Below are positions 27,913-36,022 of a stretch of DNA of 64,000 nt, one piece after another. Source of the stretch: Chryseobacterium rhizoplanae (GTDB lineage Bacteria; Bacteroidota; Bacteroidia; Flavobacteriales; Weeksellaceae); NCBI RefSeq assembly GCF_900182655.1, contig NZ_FXTC01000009.1, positions 62,001 to 126,000 on the forward strand. Reading direction: 5' to 3'. Under the pieces are notes generated by a model that worked only from the letters and a program-made list of their open reading frames with translations, searched no databases and was not told the origin of the DNA. The first letter of the stretch is position 1; each line of letters opens with the position of its first letter. The position numbers were made by a program, and so were the translations under genes.

Positions 27913-28560
27913 TTACTTTCTGCGAAGAAAGTTGACTCCATCACGCAAAGGTAAAATAAGATTTTCAAAATCTTCGTCTTTTGCCGCCAAATCATTCAAT
28001 TCCTGGATAGACTGGGTAGACTTCAATTTTGGACTTTCTTCAAGCACTTTTCCATACCACAAAACATTATCAAACAGGATTACCGTTCCGGACTTGGTGT
28101 GTGGTTTTATCAGTCTAAAATATTCCGCATAATTTTCCTTATCAGCATCCACAAAAATCAGATCAAAAAACTCGTCTGTTTCTTGTAAGAATTCTTTAGC
28201 ATCCTGAAGTTTAAAATCAATCTGACTGGCATATTCACTTGACTCAAAATATTTTTTTGGCAGATAAGCAAGATCTTCGTTCACATCCAGCGTCGTAATT
28301 TTCCCGTCTTTTGCCAATCCTGATGCAAGGCATAGGGTAGCATATCCTGTGAAGGTCCCTATTTCCAAAATACTTTTCGGCTGCAGCATCTGGGAAATAA
28401 TAGTCAATAACCTTCCCTGCTGGTATCCGGAAATCATATGAGGCTGTGTCGTTTTCTGGTAAGTCTCTCTTCTCAGTTTTTTCAGCATTTCGGATTCCGA
28501 AGAAGCGTGTGCTTCCAAATATCTGTCCATTTCAGGATTCTTTTCTTCAAAAAAACTCAT
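27913..28560 (-). CDS. SAM-dependent O-methyltransferase (catechol/caffeoyl-CoA type)
   Basis: A 215-residue enzyme of the methyltransferase 3 family. The SAM-binding strand is SILEIGTFTGYATLCLASGL, motif II is KITTLDVNE, and DLIFVDADKENYAEYF with TVILFDNVLWYGKV carries the metal ligands. The length is normal for the family. The acceptor is unknown. Confidence 0.9.
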   Translation of the reverse strand: MSFFEEKNPEMDRYLEAHASSESEMLKKLRRETYQKTTQPHMISGYQQGRLLTIISQMLQPKSILEIGTFTGYATLCLASGLAKDGKITTLDVNEDLAYLPKKYFESSEYASQIDFKLQDAKEFLQETDEFFDLIFVDADKENYAEYFRLIKPHTKSGTVILFDNVLWYGKVLEESPKLKSTQSIQELNDLAAKDEDFENLILPLRDGVNFLRRK

Positions 28561-28627
28561 ACCATTTTAATTTAAAACAAATTTAAGGATTTTAAAGCTA
28601 GTTTTTAAATTCAACAATAAGATACAA

Positions 28628-28657
28628 AAAAAGAGAGAAATTAATCCCTCTCTTTTT
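28628..28657 (-). terminator. Terminator after the six-cysteine peptide gene
   Basis: Ten-base perfect arms (28628-28637 and 28648-28657) with a ten-base loop and A/T-rich flanks on both sides, 33 bases after the stop of the small peptide gene. Confidence 0.65.
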
Positions 28658-28690
28658 CTTAGCCAGATCTAAATTTTATGTAAAAAATCA

Positions 28691-28846
28691 TTATACGGCT
28701 ATACAATATTGTCTTATACCAGCACAAACCCATCCCGGGCAGCACTCTGTTTGAGGGCTAGTACAAAATATCTGTGGATTACACCCTCTAATAGCACCTT
28801 GTACAGTTTTCATTTCTACTCTTGAAAGTTTTTTTGAATTTTTCAT
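28691..28846 (-). CDS. Bacteriocin-like leader peptide with six cysteines (knottin-like spacing)
   Basis: A 51-residue peptide. The frame is open for 35 more codons upstream, but the ATG at 28846 gives the standard start of the Chryseobacterium bacteriocin-like family, MKNSKKLSRVEMKTVQGA, a double-glycine-type leader in which the last Gly is Ala. The remaining part has cysteines at residues 22, 28, 35, 36, 41 and 48, that is C-X5-C-X6-C-C-X4-C-X6-C, the cysteine order of inhibitor-cystine-knot peptides. No modification enzyme or peptidase-transporter is adjacent. It could be a secreted antimicrobial, signal or defensive peptide; all of this is inference from the pattern. Confidence 0.75.
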   Translation of the reverse strand: MKNSKKLSRVEMKTVQGAIRGCNPQIFCTSPQTECCPGWVCAGIRQYCIAV

Positions 28847-29050
28847 AATTATTTTGTTTAGTATTAATTTCCTACTCTTTAGATTTTCGGACACCTCTTT
28901 AATTATTTCCTTTAATAGAGATTTAAATATACATATTCTTTTATTAATCAACTAATTAAATGTATAAAAATCCATATATCAGTGAAAACCCCATATAAAA
29001 TACCGTAAAAACACGGATGATATTTTTGTGGTATTAGTTATAAGTTTGCA

Positions 29051-29242
29051 ATGAGAATAAGGGGTAAAAACACTAAGAGAAACAAGATGATTGCAGGAGA
29101 GACACAAACTAACCATGGGAATCACAAAAAAGTTATGCTGAAAAGCACAACTGATTCTTCTGCAGCAAAAACTAAGAAAGAAATATCCACTTCATTTTTG
29201 CTACGAATTATTTCGCTCCTGAAAAAGGAAGAATTAATTTGA
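29051..29242 (+). CDS. Possible small basic protein
   Basis: A 63-codon frame rich in Lys, Thr and Ser (start MRIRGKNTKRNKMIAGETQ), with a short hydrophobic stretch near the end (SFLLRIISLLKK). I do not recognise it. Support: a -7-like TAAGTTTG lies at 29041-29048, and a strong terminator follows eight bases after the stop, so the region is probably transcribed. It might instead be a small RNA. The start codon would be at or before the expected transcription start, so an internal ATG at codon 13 is also possible. Confidence 0.35.
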   Translation: MRIRGKNTKRNKMIAGETQTNHGNHKKVMLKSTTDSSAAKTKKEISTSFLLRIISLLKKEELI

Positions 29243-29250
29243 TTAAAAAT

Positions 29251-29284
29251 AAATCCCGGCCACCTTCGGGATTTGTTTTTTTTA
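29251..29284 (+). terminator. Terminator of the small basic ORF or RNA
   Basis: Eight-base arms AAATCCCG (29251-29258) and CGGGATTT (29267-29274) followed by G and eight or more T. Confidence 0.75.
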
Positions 29285-29640
29285 AAGCCATCCTATTTCC
29301 ATTCAAGCCAATTCAATTAATCTTATTCCAGGAACCATATTTTCACCAACTTCAATTCAAAGTAACTTTTCTGAGTTCATCCGATTTTTTTTATTCCAAG
29401 CACCAACAAAACATCCTGAATTATCATTAGACAGCCTGTTATTTCGGGATTTTCATCTTTACATTTATTTACATTCCCATCTTAACAGGGTAAAGTCCTT
29501 GTAAAAAAACAGGATAAACACTTATTCTTAAGCACTTACATAATCCTACATTTGATCTAAGTTTCTCGACCATGAAACACTCACACCAAGGAGGTATCCG
29601 AAAATCCTAAAACAGAGTAGGGATATTTTAAAACAACCAC
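29285..29640. other. Gap upstream of the three-gene unknown unit
   Basis: No convincing gene is seen in these 356 bases. A -7-like TACATTTG occurs at 29547-29554, about 90 bases before the next start, and a Shine-Dalgarno-like AAGGAGGT is present near 29590 preceding no gene within range. These may form a long 5' leader of the next gene. Confidence 0.35.
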
Positions 29641-30234
29641 ATGAAAACAAAGACTTTATTTTTAATTGGAGCAATAGTGGGAATTGTGATGATATTTTCC
29701 CAGCTAAAACCTCAGGAAATGTCTTTTTATAAAGAAAAAGGCAATTACATTGTAGACAACAATTACATCCTTAAAGATGTCAAAAAAATTTCTGATGAAG
29801 ATATAAAGAGTTTATTAAAACTACAAAAACTCCATCAGAACAGTTTGGGTACCAATTTCATTATTTACAAAATCAACAGACAGTATATCATTCGCGGATG
29901 CTTAATGAAAGCGAATATCGATTGGAACAAATATGGAGATCTGAGAGCTAAAGTAGATGGCATCCTGAAAAAATACGGGGCCAAAGAACTTGGAACAGAT
30001 TATTATGCTATTCAAAATAATCAGGTGGCAACTAATGCGGCATTGCTTACCCAGAAAGACATTGCTTCTTTAGGCAAACTTACCATAAGAGGAGCTGAAG
30101 AATACACGATCTGTCCGCCAACTATGGGAAGAAAAAATCTTACCAATGTGATCATTAAATCTTATAAAGTCAATACAGCTATTGATCCAAGAATCAATGT
30201 AAAGCTTAATAATGTATTGGTGAACTATAAATAA
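29641..30234 (+). CDS. Unknown exported or membrane-anchored protein
   Basis: A 197-residue protein not recognised. The N-terminus (MKTKTLFLIGAIVGIVMIFSQ) is a signal peptide or anchor; the rest is soluble with alternating charged and hydrophobic residues and two cysteines, one in IRGCLMKANIDW and one in YTICPPTMGR, which could pair in the periplasm. It is the first of three genes leading to the HTTM protein, although a terminator-like hairpin separates it from the second. Confidence 0.65.
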   Translation: MKTKTLFLIGAIVGIVMIFSQLKPQEMSFYKEKGNYIVDNNYILKDVKKISDEDIKSLLKLQKLHQNSLGTNFIIYKINRQYIIRGCLMKANIDWNKYGDLRAKVDGILKKYGAKELGTDYYAIQNNQVATNAALLTQKDIASLGKLTIRGAEEYTICPPTMGRKNLTNVIIKSYKVNTAIDPRINVKLNNVLVNYK

Positions 30235-30239
30235 CCGTT

Positions 30240-30273
30240 AAAGGCTGTTTTTGTTCTGAAGACAGCCTTTTTT
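30240..30273 (+). terminator. Hairpin between the first two genes of the unknown unit
   Basis: Nine-base perfect arms (30240-30248 and 30262-30270) followed by T residues, five bases after the stop. It could end the first transcript or attenuate read-through to the next gene. Confidence 0.6.
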
Positions 30274-30285
30274 AAATCTTTTGTC

Positions 30286-30858
30286 ATGAAAAAAAAGCTT
30301 CAGTTATCGGGAATTTTTATTGTTCTTTTGATCGTATTCACCATAGGCATGAAGGGAACATTTGATGGTTACTACGGTTTTTATTATGAAAACAATAACT
30401 ATGATAAGCCTCTGGCCTATGTGATATCAGAAAATTTTGCCCTATCAAAGCCTATCAATATGTTTACTTCTTATACCGGCTTTGATACAGGATATGGTTT
30501 TTATGCACCGAATGTTGCCAGTGACTTTGTGATGAGCTTTGAACTGAAAGATAAGAACGGAACTCTCCTGGAACAAAAGACGATGCCTTATTTCAAAAGT
30601 AAGGAGAGCAGAGTAAGATATACTACTGTTTTTAATATGTTTCTGGATAAAATTTCCGACAAAAACACTTATGACCGTAAATATTATCAATATCTGGACA
30701 TTATCATCAGACAGATTGCAGAACACGTGATGAAAGAAAATCCAAAAGCATCAAGTGTTACTACCAAACTTTATCTGTCCGACTACCCTACTATTGCAGA
30801 TTTTAAACAGGGAAGAACGAATGAAAATCTTATTCTTATTGATGAATTCAAACATTAA
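30286..30858 (+). CDS. Unknown exported protein upstream of HTTM protein
   Basis: A 190-residue protein not recognised. A signal anchor (MKKKLQLSGIFIVLLIVFTIG) is followed by an aromatic, Tyr/Gly-rich section (GTFDGYYGFYYENNNYD) and a helical, charged C-terminal half. It ends four bases before the HTTM gene start, so these two are surely co-transcribed. Length and pattern suggest a periplasmic partner of that membrane protein. Confidence 0.7.
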   Translation: MKKKLQLSGIFIVLLIVFTIGMKGTFDGYYGFYYENNNYDKPLAYVISENFALSKPINMFTSYTGFDTGYGFYAPNVASDFVMSFELKDKNGTLLEQKTMPYFKSKESRVRYTTVFNMFLDKISDKNTYDRKYYQYLDIIIRQIAEHVMKENPKASSVTTKLYLSDYPTIADFKQGRTNENLILIDEFKH

Positions 30859-30862
30859 AGTG

Positions 30863-31825
30863 ATGAAAAAGCTGAATGTACTTTATACCAAAATTGAAAA
30901 TTTCTTTTTCAAACAGGATAATCAAACAGAATTCTTAAGCTTCTTCCGTGTTGCTATAGGAAGTGTTATCCTTTTACAATTTATCGCAGTGATACCGGAT
31001 TTTGACAAATTATTTTCAAGCAGCAGTATTATTCCACAAGATATCATGAGTGTTTTCACACCTGAGTGGCTGATTACCTTCTCAAAAATTGTTACCTTTT
31101 TACAGGGCTTCGGTATTGAAGAGAGTACAACAGTTGTGATGACGAAAATATCATTTATTACATTGTGTATTTTGATCATTACCGGGTTTTATTCCAGAAT
31201 TTCTGCACTTCTTTTACTTATACTGCAGATTGCATTACTCAAGGGAAGTTCTTTCTTTGCCTATGGTGCAGACTTTTTCACAAGTATGTCTTTATTTTAT
31301 CTGGTACTTTTTCCTTCAGATCAATATTTTTCAGTCAGGAATTTTATTTTCAACAGAAAACCACGGGAAATAAATATCACACCGGTCAAAAGGTTATTTC
31401 AGATTCATATTTCTATTGCTTATTTCTTTTCCGGACTGGATAAAGCTTTAGGTTTTAACTGGTGGAATGGCGAATCTATCTGGAAAGCCATTCATCTGCC
31501 CTATTCCAACAGAGATCTGAATTTTGATTTCAGCTGGCTTATAGAACATTCTTATATCTTAAGTTTTATAGGATGGAGTACAATTATCATCGAAATGTGC
31601 TACCCGCTTTTCATCTGGTACAAACCGACTCAGAAGACATGGCTTTTCCTAACTGTTTCTATGCATCTGGGAATTGCACTCGTTCTTAATTTATATTACT
31701 TTTCAGCCATTATGATCGTATGGAATATCACCAATTTTTATTTTGAACAAACCGCTAAAAAAGCAGTTCCTTCATCAAAGAAGAAAATATCAGCTCAGTA
31801 TATTCCGAAGCAGATTAACTCATAA
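30863..31825 (+). CDS. HTTM domain membrane protein (vitamin K carboxylase-like)
   Basis: A 320-residue protein with the HTTM (horizontally transferred transmembrane) domain found in vitamin K-dependent gamma-carboxylases and many uncharacterised bacterial proteins. Features: FFRVAIGSVILLQFIAV near the N-terminus, about seven hydrophobic helices, and KRLFQIHISIAYFFSGLDKALGFNWWNGESIW, the most conserved HTTM segment. The frame is open upstream to 30755 inside the preceding gene, but the ATG at 30863, four bases after that gene, fits the family start. The reaction it performs is unknown; bacterial HTTM proteins are not shown to be carboxylases in general. Confidence 0.85.
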   Translation: MKKLNVLYTKIENFFFKQDNQTEFLSFFRVAIGSVILLQFIAVIPDFDKLFSSSSIIPQDIMSVFTPEWLITFSKIVTFLQGFGIEESTTVVMTKISFITLCILIITGFYSRISALLLLILQIALLKGSSFFAYGADFFTSMSLFYLVLFPSDQYFSVRNFIFNRKPREINITPVKRLFQIHISIAYFFSGLDKALGFNWWNGESIWKAIHLPYSNRDLNFDFSWLIEHSYILSFIGWSTIIIEMCYPLFIWYKPTQKTWLFLTVSMHLGIALVLNLYYFSAIMIVWNITNFYFEQTAKKAVPSSKKKISAQYIPKQINS

Positions 31826-31828
31826 ACA

Positions 31829-31858
31829 AATAAATCCCGAATTGCTTCGGGATTTATT
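31829..31858. terminator. Bidirectional terminator between HTTM and OmpA genes
   Basis: Thirteen-base perfect arms (31829-31841 and 31846-31858) with a four-base loop between convergent genes; A/T-rich on both sides, so it can end both transcripts. Confidence 0.8.
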
Positions 31859-31877
31859 ATTATGTATGGTTGAGTGA

Positions 31878-32711
31878 TTATTTCTTAGGAGCGATATCCA
31901 TCAGTTTCATAAACTCATCCAGCTTAGGCATGATGATGATTTCCGTTCTTCTGTTTTCTCCTCTACCTGAAACGCTCATGTTTGTCGCTTTAGGGTTGTA
32001 TTCAGAACGACCTCCTGCTGTAATTCTTGCAGGATCTACTCCAAACTGAGTCTGAAGAACTTTAGCCACAGAAGTACCTCTTAATGCAGAAAGATCCCAG
32101 TTGTCTCTTGGAAGATTTGGAGAGTTCAACGGAGCGTTATCCGTATTACCTTCAATCAATACTGAATATTTATCATAATCATTGATTACTTTAGCTACTT
32201 TTCCTAACACTTCCTGAGCTGCAGGCAGGATATTGTAATCTCCTGTTTTGTATAACATATTATCTGAAAGAGAGATCATTACAACTCCTTTCAACACCTT
32301 CACCTGTACATCCTGATCTGATACATTATCCAATGATCTTTTCAGCTTGTTAGATAATGCCAGATTCAAGCTGTCATTCTTAGCATTGTTAGAAATCAGT
32401 TGCTTGATATAAGAATTGGAAGCATTAATTTCTCCTACCAATTTATCAATGTTAGCAGAGCTTTTCCCGGTATTGGAAAGACATGCATCAAGTGATGATT
32501 TTAAAGCATCATGCTGGCTTTTCAGCAAGTTATTTTCACCGGACAATGCAGAGTTCTGAGACTTCAAATCCTGAATTTCTCTCTGTCTTTCTCCAATATT
32601 TTCAATACACTGCTTATAGTTTGTGCTCAAAGCATCATACTGCTTTTTGCTGACACAAGATGTCATCCCCAGCGCCATTGCAGAAACTGCTACAATTTTT
32701 AAAATCTTCAT
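31878..32711 (-). CDS. OmpA family lipoprotein
   Basis: A 277-residue lipoprotein with lipobox MTSC (Cys19), a coiled-coil region (about 30-115, with heptads such as EIQDLKSQNSALSGENNLLKS) and a C-terminal OmpA/MotB peptidoglycan-binding domain (about 140-265) with GNTDNAPL, DLSALRGTSVAKVL and GRGENRRTEIII. The expected peptidoglycan-contacting Asp and Arg are present. It likely ties the outer membrane to peptidoglycan. Confidence 0.9.
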   Translation of the reverse strand: MKILKIVAVSAMALGMTSCVSKKQYDALSTNYKQCIENIGERQREIQDLKSQNSALSGENNLLKSQHDALKSSLDACLSNTGKSSANIDKLVGEINASNSYIKQLISNNAKNDSLNLALSNKLKRSLDNVSDQDVQVKVLKGVVMISLSDNMLYKTGDYNILPAAQEVLGKVAKVINDYDKYSVLIEGNTDNAPLNSPNLPRDNWDLSALRGTSVAKVLQTQFGVDPARITAGGRSEYNPKATNMSVSGRGENRRTEIIIMPKLDEFMKLMDIAPKK

Positions 32712-32767
32712 AAATAATCATTTTTAGACTACTCAAAGTTAGGGAAATTCAATTGAATTATATCGGT

Positions 32768-32775
32768 TATCTTTG
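32768..32775 (+). promoter_or_regulatory. -7 element of tilS
   Basis: TATCTTTG, 23 bases upstream of the tilS ATG, fits TAnnTTTG. A TTG is 12 bases before it, too near for a standard -33 element. Confidence 0.4.
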
Positions 32776-32798
32776 CATAAAAGAAATTCTCAACATCT

Positions 32799-34151
32799 AT
32801 GTTGGAAAAATCAAGCTTTATCAACCAATTAAAAAATCTCGTTCACGACCCGGAAAATCACACGTATCTTCTGGCGGTAAGCGGAGGGGTAGACTCTATG
32901 GTTCTTGCCTCATTGTTCAGGGATTTAGGGCACGAAATCAAGGATTCAAAATTCCAGTTTCAGGTTGCCCATATCAATTATAAACTCCGGGGTCAGGATT
33001 CAGATCTGGATCAGAAAACGGTAAAGGATTTTTGTGAGAAAAATCATATAAAATTTCATTTGTATGAAGTTTCGGAAAAGGATCAAAAACCTGAGAATTC
33101 TATTCAGCTTTGGGCGAGGGAACTCCGGTATGCTTTTTTTAAAGAAATTCAGGAAAAGGAAAAACTGGAATTTCTGGTTACCGCTCATCATCTGAATGAC
33201 CAGCTGGAAACTTTTATTATCAATCTTTCCAAGGCTGCAGGCATCAAAGGACTAAGTGGAATTCCATCCAATGACAATTATATTCTCAGACCGCTTTTAA
33301 ATTTTTCAAAAAAAAATATTTATCAGTTTGCTGAGAAGAATACTATTGAATTCCGGGAAGATCTGTCGAATAAAAAAAATGATTACCTGAGGAATAAGAT
33401 TAGAAATGAGATTGTTCCGATGCTGATGGAAACCAACGATCATTTTCTGGAAAACTTCAGAAAAAGTTCTCTGTATCTGAACCAAACTAAAGATTTTGTG
33501 CAAAAACAGATTCAGGAGATAGAAAATCGTCTGACAGTATTTAACAAAGACTATAAAATCTTATCAAAGGAAAAGCTGGATCAGGAAAGCGATTTCGTAA
33601 AATTTGAAATTTTAAAAAAATACGGATTCAACCAGGAGGAAGAAATCCCTAAAATTTTTACGGCCGAAAACAACAGTTCATTTTTCTCAAAAGAATATCA
33701 GTTGATTGTTAATCGTGATGAACTGATTTTCATTGACAAAAGCAACGAAAAGGAAACCGGAGAGGAAATTGTACTGATCGATCATTTTGATTTTTCAGAA
33801 AACCAAATCAACATCAATCTCGTAGATTACATTGAAAATATTGATGGGATCAATAAAGAGTTTGAATGGGATTTTGATGCAGACAAACTTCATTTCCCAC
33901 TGCGTTTGAGAAAACAAAAAGAGGGTGACGAGTTGTATCCAACCGGTTTTTCCGGGAAAAAGAAAGTTTCTAAGTTTTTTAGGGACGAAAAATTATCTGC
34001 TCTGATCAAGGAAAAGACCTGGTTACTCTGTGATTCCAGAAACCATATTTTGGGGGTTATCCCTTTTAGACAGGACCGCAGATATCAGGCAGGCAGAACT
34101 ACTCAAAAAAAGATAACTGTAAAGTGGACAGAAAAACAACTAACTCGTTAG
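32799..34151 (+). CDS. tilS: tRNA(Ile)-lysidine synthetase
   Basis: A 450-residue TilS, which converts C34 of the CAU anticodon of tRNA-Ile2 to lysidine. The PP-loop ATP-binding motif is SGGVDS at residues 28-33; AHHLNDQLETFIINLSKAAGIKGLSGI and NKKNDYLRNKIRNEIVPML are typical. The C-terminal domain carries GKKKVSKFFRDEKLS and the ending RQDRRYQAGRTT. A 42-base stretch of this C-terminal part (33957-33998) is repeated exactly at 35864-35905. Its last 28 bases overlap the sigma factor gene. Confidence 0.94.
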   Translation: MLEKSSFINQLKNLVHDPENHTYLLAVSGGVDSMVLASLFRDLGHEIKDSKFQFQVAHINYKLRGQDSDLDQKTVKDFCEKNHIKFHLYEVSEKDQKPENSIQLWARELRYAFFKEIQEKEKLEFLVTAHHLNDQLETFIINLSKAAGIKGLSGIPSNDNYILRPLLNFSKKNIYQFAEKNTIEFREDLSNKKNDYLRNKIRNEIVPMLMETNDHFLENFRKSSLYLNQTKDFVQKQIQEIENRLTVFNKDYKILSKEKLDQESDFVKFEILKKYGFNQEEEIPKIFTAENNSSFFSKEYQLIVNRDELIFIDKSNEKETGEEIVLIDHFDFSENQININLVDYIENIDGINKEFEWDFDADKLHFPLRLRKQKEGDELYPTGFSGKKKVSKFFRDEKLSALIKEKTWLLCDSRNHILGVIPFRQDRRYQAGRTTQKKITVKWTEKQLTR

Positions 34152-34684
34152 CTGTTGATGATTTTAAAAAAGACAGCAATATAGCTTTTGGAATTTTATA
34201 CCAACAGTATTTCGGTTATACTCAAAAATTTATTCTCAAGAATAAAGGCAATCCGGAAGATGCAGAAGATGTTTTTCAGGATGCATTACTCATTCTTTAT
34301 CAAAAGCTGAATGCTGATGAATTTAAAGTTCAGACCTGTCTCGGAAATTATATTATTGGAATTGTTAAAAACCTGTGGTTTAAAAAATTAAAGCATAAGC
34401 ATTTTTATATAGAATCTCCTGAAAACTATTTCATAGAACATCAGCAGGAAATAGCTGCTGCCATAGAGAATGAAAGATATTACTGGGAAAAGCTGCTGGG
34501 TTATATCAAGTCTATTTCTTCACACTGCCAGAATCTGATCCATGATATTTTTATTGAAAATAAAAGTATAGAAGAAATTCAGGATAAATATCAGTATTCC
34601 AGCAGGCATAATGCACAGAACCAAAAGTACAAATGTGTCGAACAAATCAAAAAAATTAAAAATAGCAGCATTTTTTCTACCTGA
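34124..34684 (+). CDS. RNA polymerase sigma factor, ECF-like
   Basis: A 186-residue sigma-70 family protein. Region 2 is clear (AFGILYQQYFGYTQKFILKN, then PEDAEDVFQDALLILYQKL); region 4 is weaker, around residues 125-180, with HNAQNQKYKCVEQIKKIK in the position of the DNA-binding helix. The start is GTG inside the end of tilS; no other start lies before region 2. No anti-sigma factor gene is adjacent. It sits between the two copies of the tilS 3' end, so it may have arrived with a transferred segment. Such a sigma factor would direct a small regulon, possibly including the next gene. Confidence 0.82.
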   Translation: MDRKTTNSLAVDDFKKDSNIAFGILYQQYFGYTQKFILKNKGNPEDAEDVFQDALLILYQKLNADEFKVQTCLGNYIIGIVKNLWFKKLKHKHFYIESPENYFIEHQQEIAAAIENERYYWEKLLGYIKSISSHCQNLIHDIFIENKSIEEIQDKYQYSSRHNAQNQKYKCVEQIKKIKNSSIFST

Positions 34685-34764
34685 TAATCAATACACTGCA
34701 CAAAACAATCAACAGCATGGGTGATTTTTTCCTTACTAAAGGAACATAATAAGAAAAGAAATAT

Positions 34765-35724
34765 ATGTTCAAAAAAATAATATTGAGTTTTCTTATAGGA
34801 ATAGGAATTTCAATGAATGCACAAAGCAAGGGTATCAATTTTCAAAAAATTGATCTGGAAGCCGCGAAAAAAATCGCAGCAAAAGAAAACAAACTGATCT
34901 TCATTGATCTGTACACCACCTGGTGCGGACCTTGTAAGCTCATGGCAAAAAACACTTTTACCGATCCTGGGATTGGAGACATGTTCAACAAAAATTTTGT
35001 GAATATTGCAATTGATGCAGAAAAAGAAGGACTGAGCCTGGCCAAAGAATTTAAAGTGGTGAACTACCCGTCCTTCTTATTCCTGGATCCAAAAGGAAAA
35101 CTTGTTCAGTATGATTTCGGATATTATAATCCTGAACAGTTTTTAGGAGTAGGGGCATCTGTTCTGAAAAAAAAAGCACCTCAATCCGGCAAAACTTTAG
35201 ATCAGGTAAAAGGTAAGATGATAGGAGATAAGATTGATAATTTCACAGCGAAAGATCACTTAGGCAACACATTTTCTTCATCAAAAGAAAATAAAAAGAT
35301 GGTTATAGTTTTTATTCGCGGGCAATGGTGTCCTTACTGTAACAAATACATTGAAACCCTACAGAATCTGTCGCCCGAACTGAAATCAAAAAATGCACAG
35401 CTCGTAATTATTTCTCCTGAAAAACCGGAATTTATAGAAAAGACGATAAACAAAACAAAGACAGATTATACTGTTTTATATGATGAAGGCTATAAAATTG
35501 CTGAGGCATTCGATGTTCTTTATACGCCTGACAGTGAAACGCTTAATTTTTACAACTCAAAATTAAAGGAGGATTTCGCTGACAGCAGGTCAGATCATTC
35601 GGGAAGACTCCCTGTATCAGCCACTTACATCCTTAATGAGGATAAAGAGATTATATGGAGACATTTTGATACCGATTATAAAAAGAGAGCATCTGTAGAA
35701 GATATTATAAAAAACCTGAACTGA
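34765..35724 (+). CDS. Exported protein with two thioredoxin folds
   Basis: A 319-residue fusion. After a signal peptide (residues 1-19, ending MNAQ) there is a thioredoxin domain with the active site CGPC at residues 54-57 and the cis-proline segment NYPSFLFLD, then a second, peroxiredoxin/AhpC-TSA-like domain from about 150 with WCPYC near residue 189. Both cysteine pairs are intact. It is likely a periplasmic thiol reductase or peroxide-handling enzyme, and DsbD, 300 bases downstream, could supply electrons. It lies inside the tilS-flanked segment. Confidence 0.85.
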   Translation: MFKKIILSFLIGIGISMNAQSKGINFQKIDLEAAKKIAAKENKLIFIDLYTTWCGPCKLMAKNTFTDPGIGDMFNKNFVNIAIDAEKEGLSLAKEFKVVNYPSFLFLDPKGKLVQYDFGYYNPEQFLGVGASVLKKKAPQSGKTLDQVKGKMIGDKIDNFTAKDHLGNTFSSSKENKKMVIVFIRGQWCPYCNKYIETLQNLSPELKSKNAQLVIISPEKPEFIEKTINKTKTDYTVLYDEGYKIAEAFDVLYTPDSETLNFYNSKLKEDFADSRSDHSGRLPVSATYILNEDKEIIWRHFDTDYKKRASVEDIIKNLN

Positions 35725-35863
35725 TTGGATGAGAAATTGTTGTCTCGCTAAGACTGTAAGTCACTAAAATTGACAAAATAAATAATCATTTTTAATGATA
35801 GAATAGCTTATAATTATCTTGTTATGAAGGCAAAAGACGGAATATTTTAAATATAAGGCTTGA

Positions 35864-35990
35864 AAAAAGAAAGTTTCTAAGTTTTTTAGGGACGAAAAAT
35901 TATCTATTTTAGCGAGGCAAAAATCTGGATACTGTCTGACAGCAATGATTCTTCAGGCAGAAGAGAAGATATACAAAGAATGAGAAGACA
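35864..35990 (+). pseudogene. Remnant of a tilS 3' end
   Basis: Bases 35864-35905 are identical to 33957-33998 in tilS, coding for KKKVSKFFRDEKLS. Beyond that point the resemblance continues in degraded form: after a one-base shift the sequence reads K-I-WILSDSND where tilS has K-T-WLLCDSRN. There is no upstream part of tilS and no start codon. This is a displaced end of a tilS gene, left when the sigma factor and thioredoxin genes were inserted, or a partial duplication. Confidence 0.55.
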
Positions 35991-36022
35991 AAATGGAGTC
36001 TCAAAATTTAATGAAATGAACA

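Noticed and set aside
29239-29430. A 63-codon frame starting at the end of the small basic ORF
   Set aside because: It runs through a strong terminator hairpin and its sequence has no protein-like features.
33957-35905. The 42-base direct repeat as the ends of a transposon
   Set aside because: No transposase or terminal inverted repeats are found in the segment, and the repeat is tilS coding sequence; gene-end displacement explains it better.
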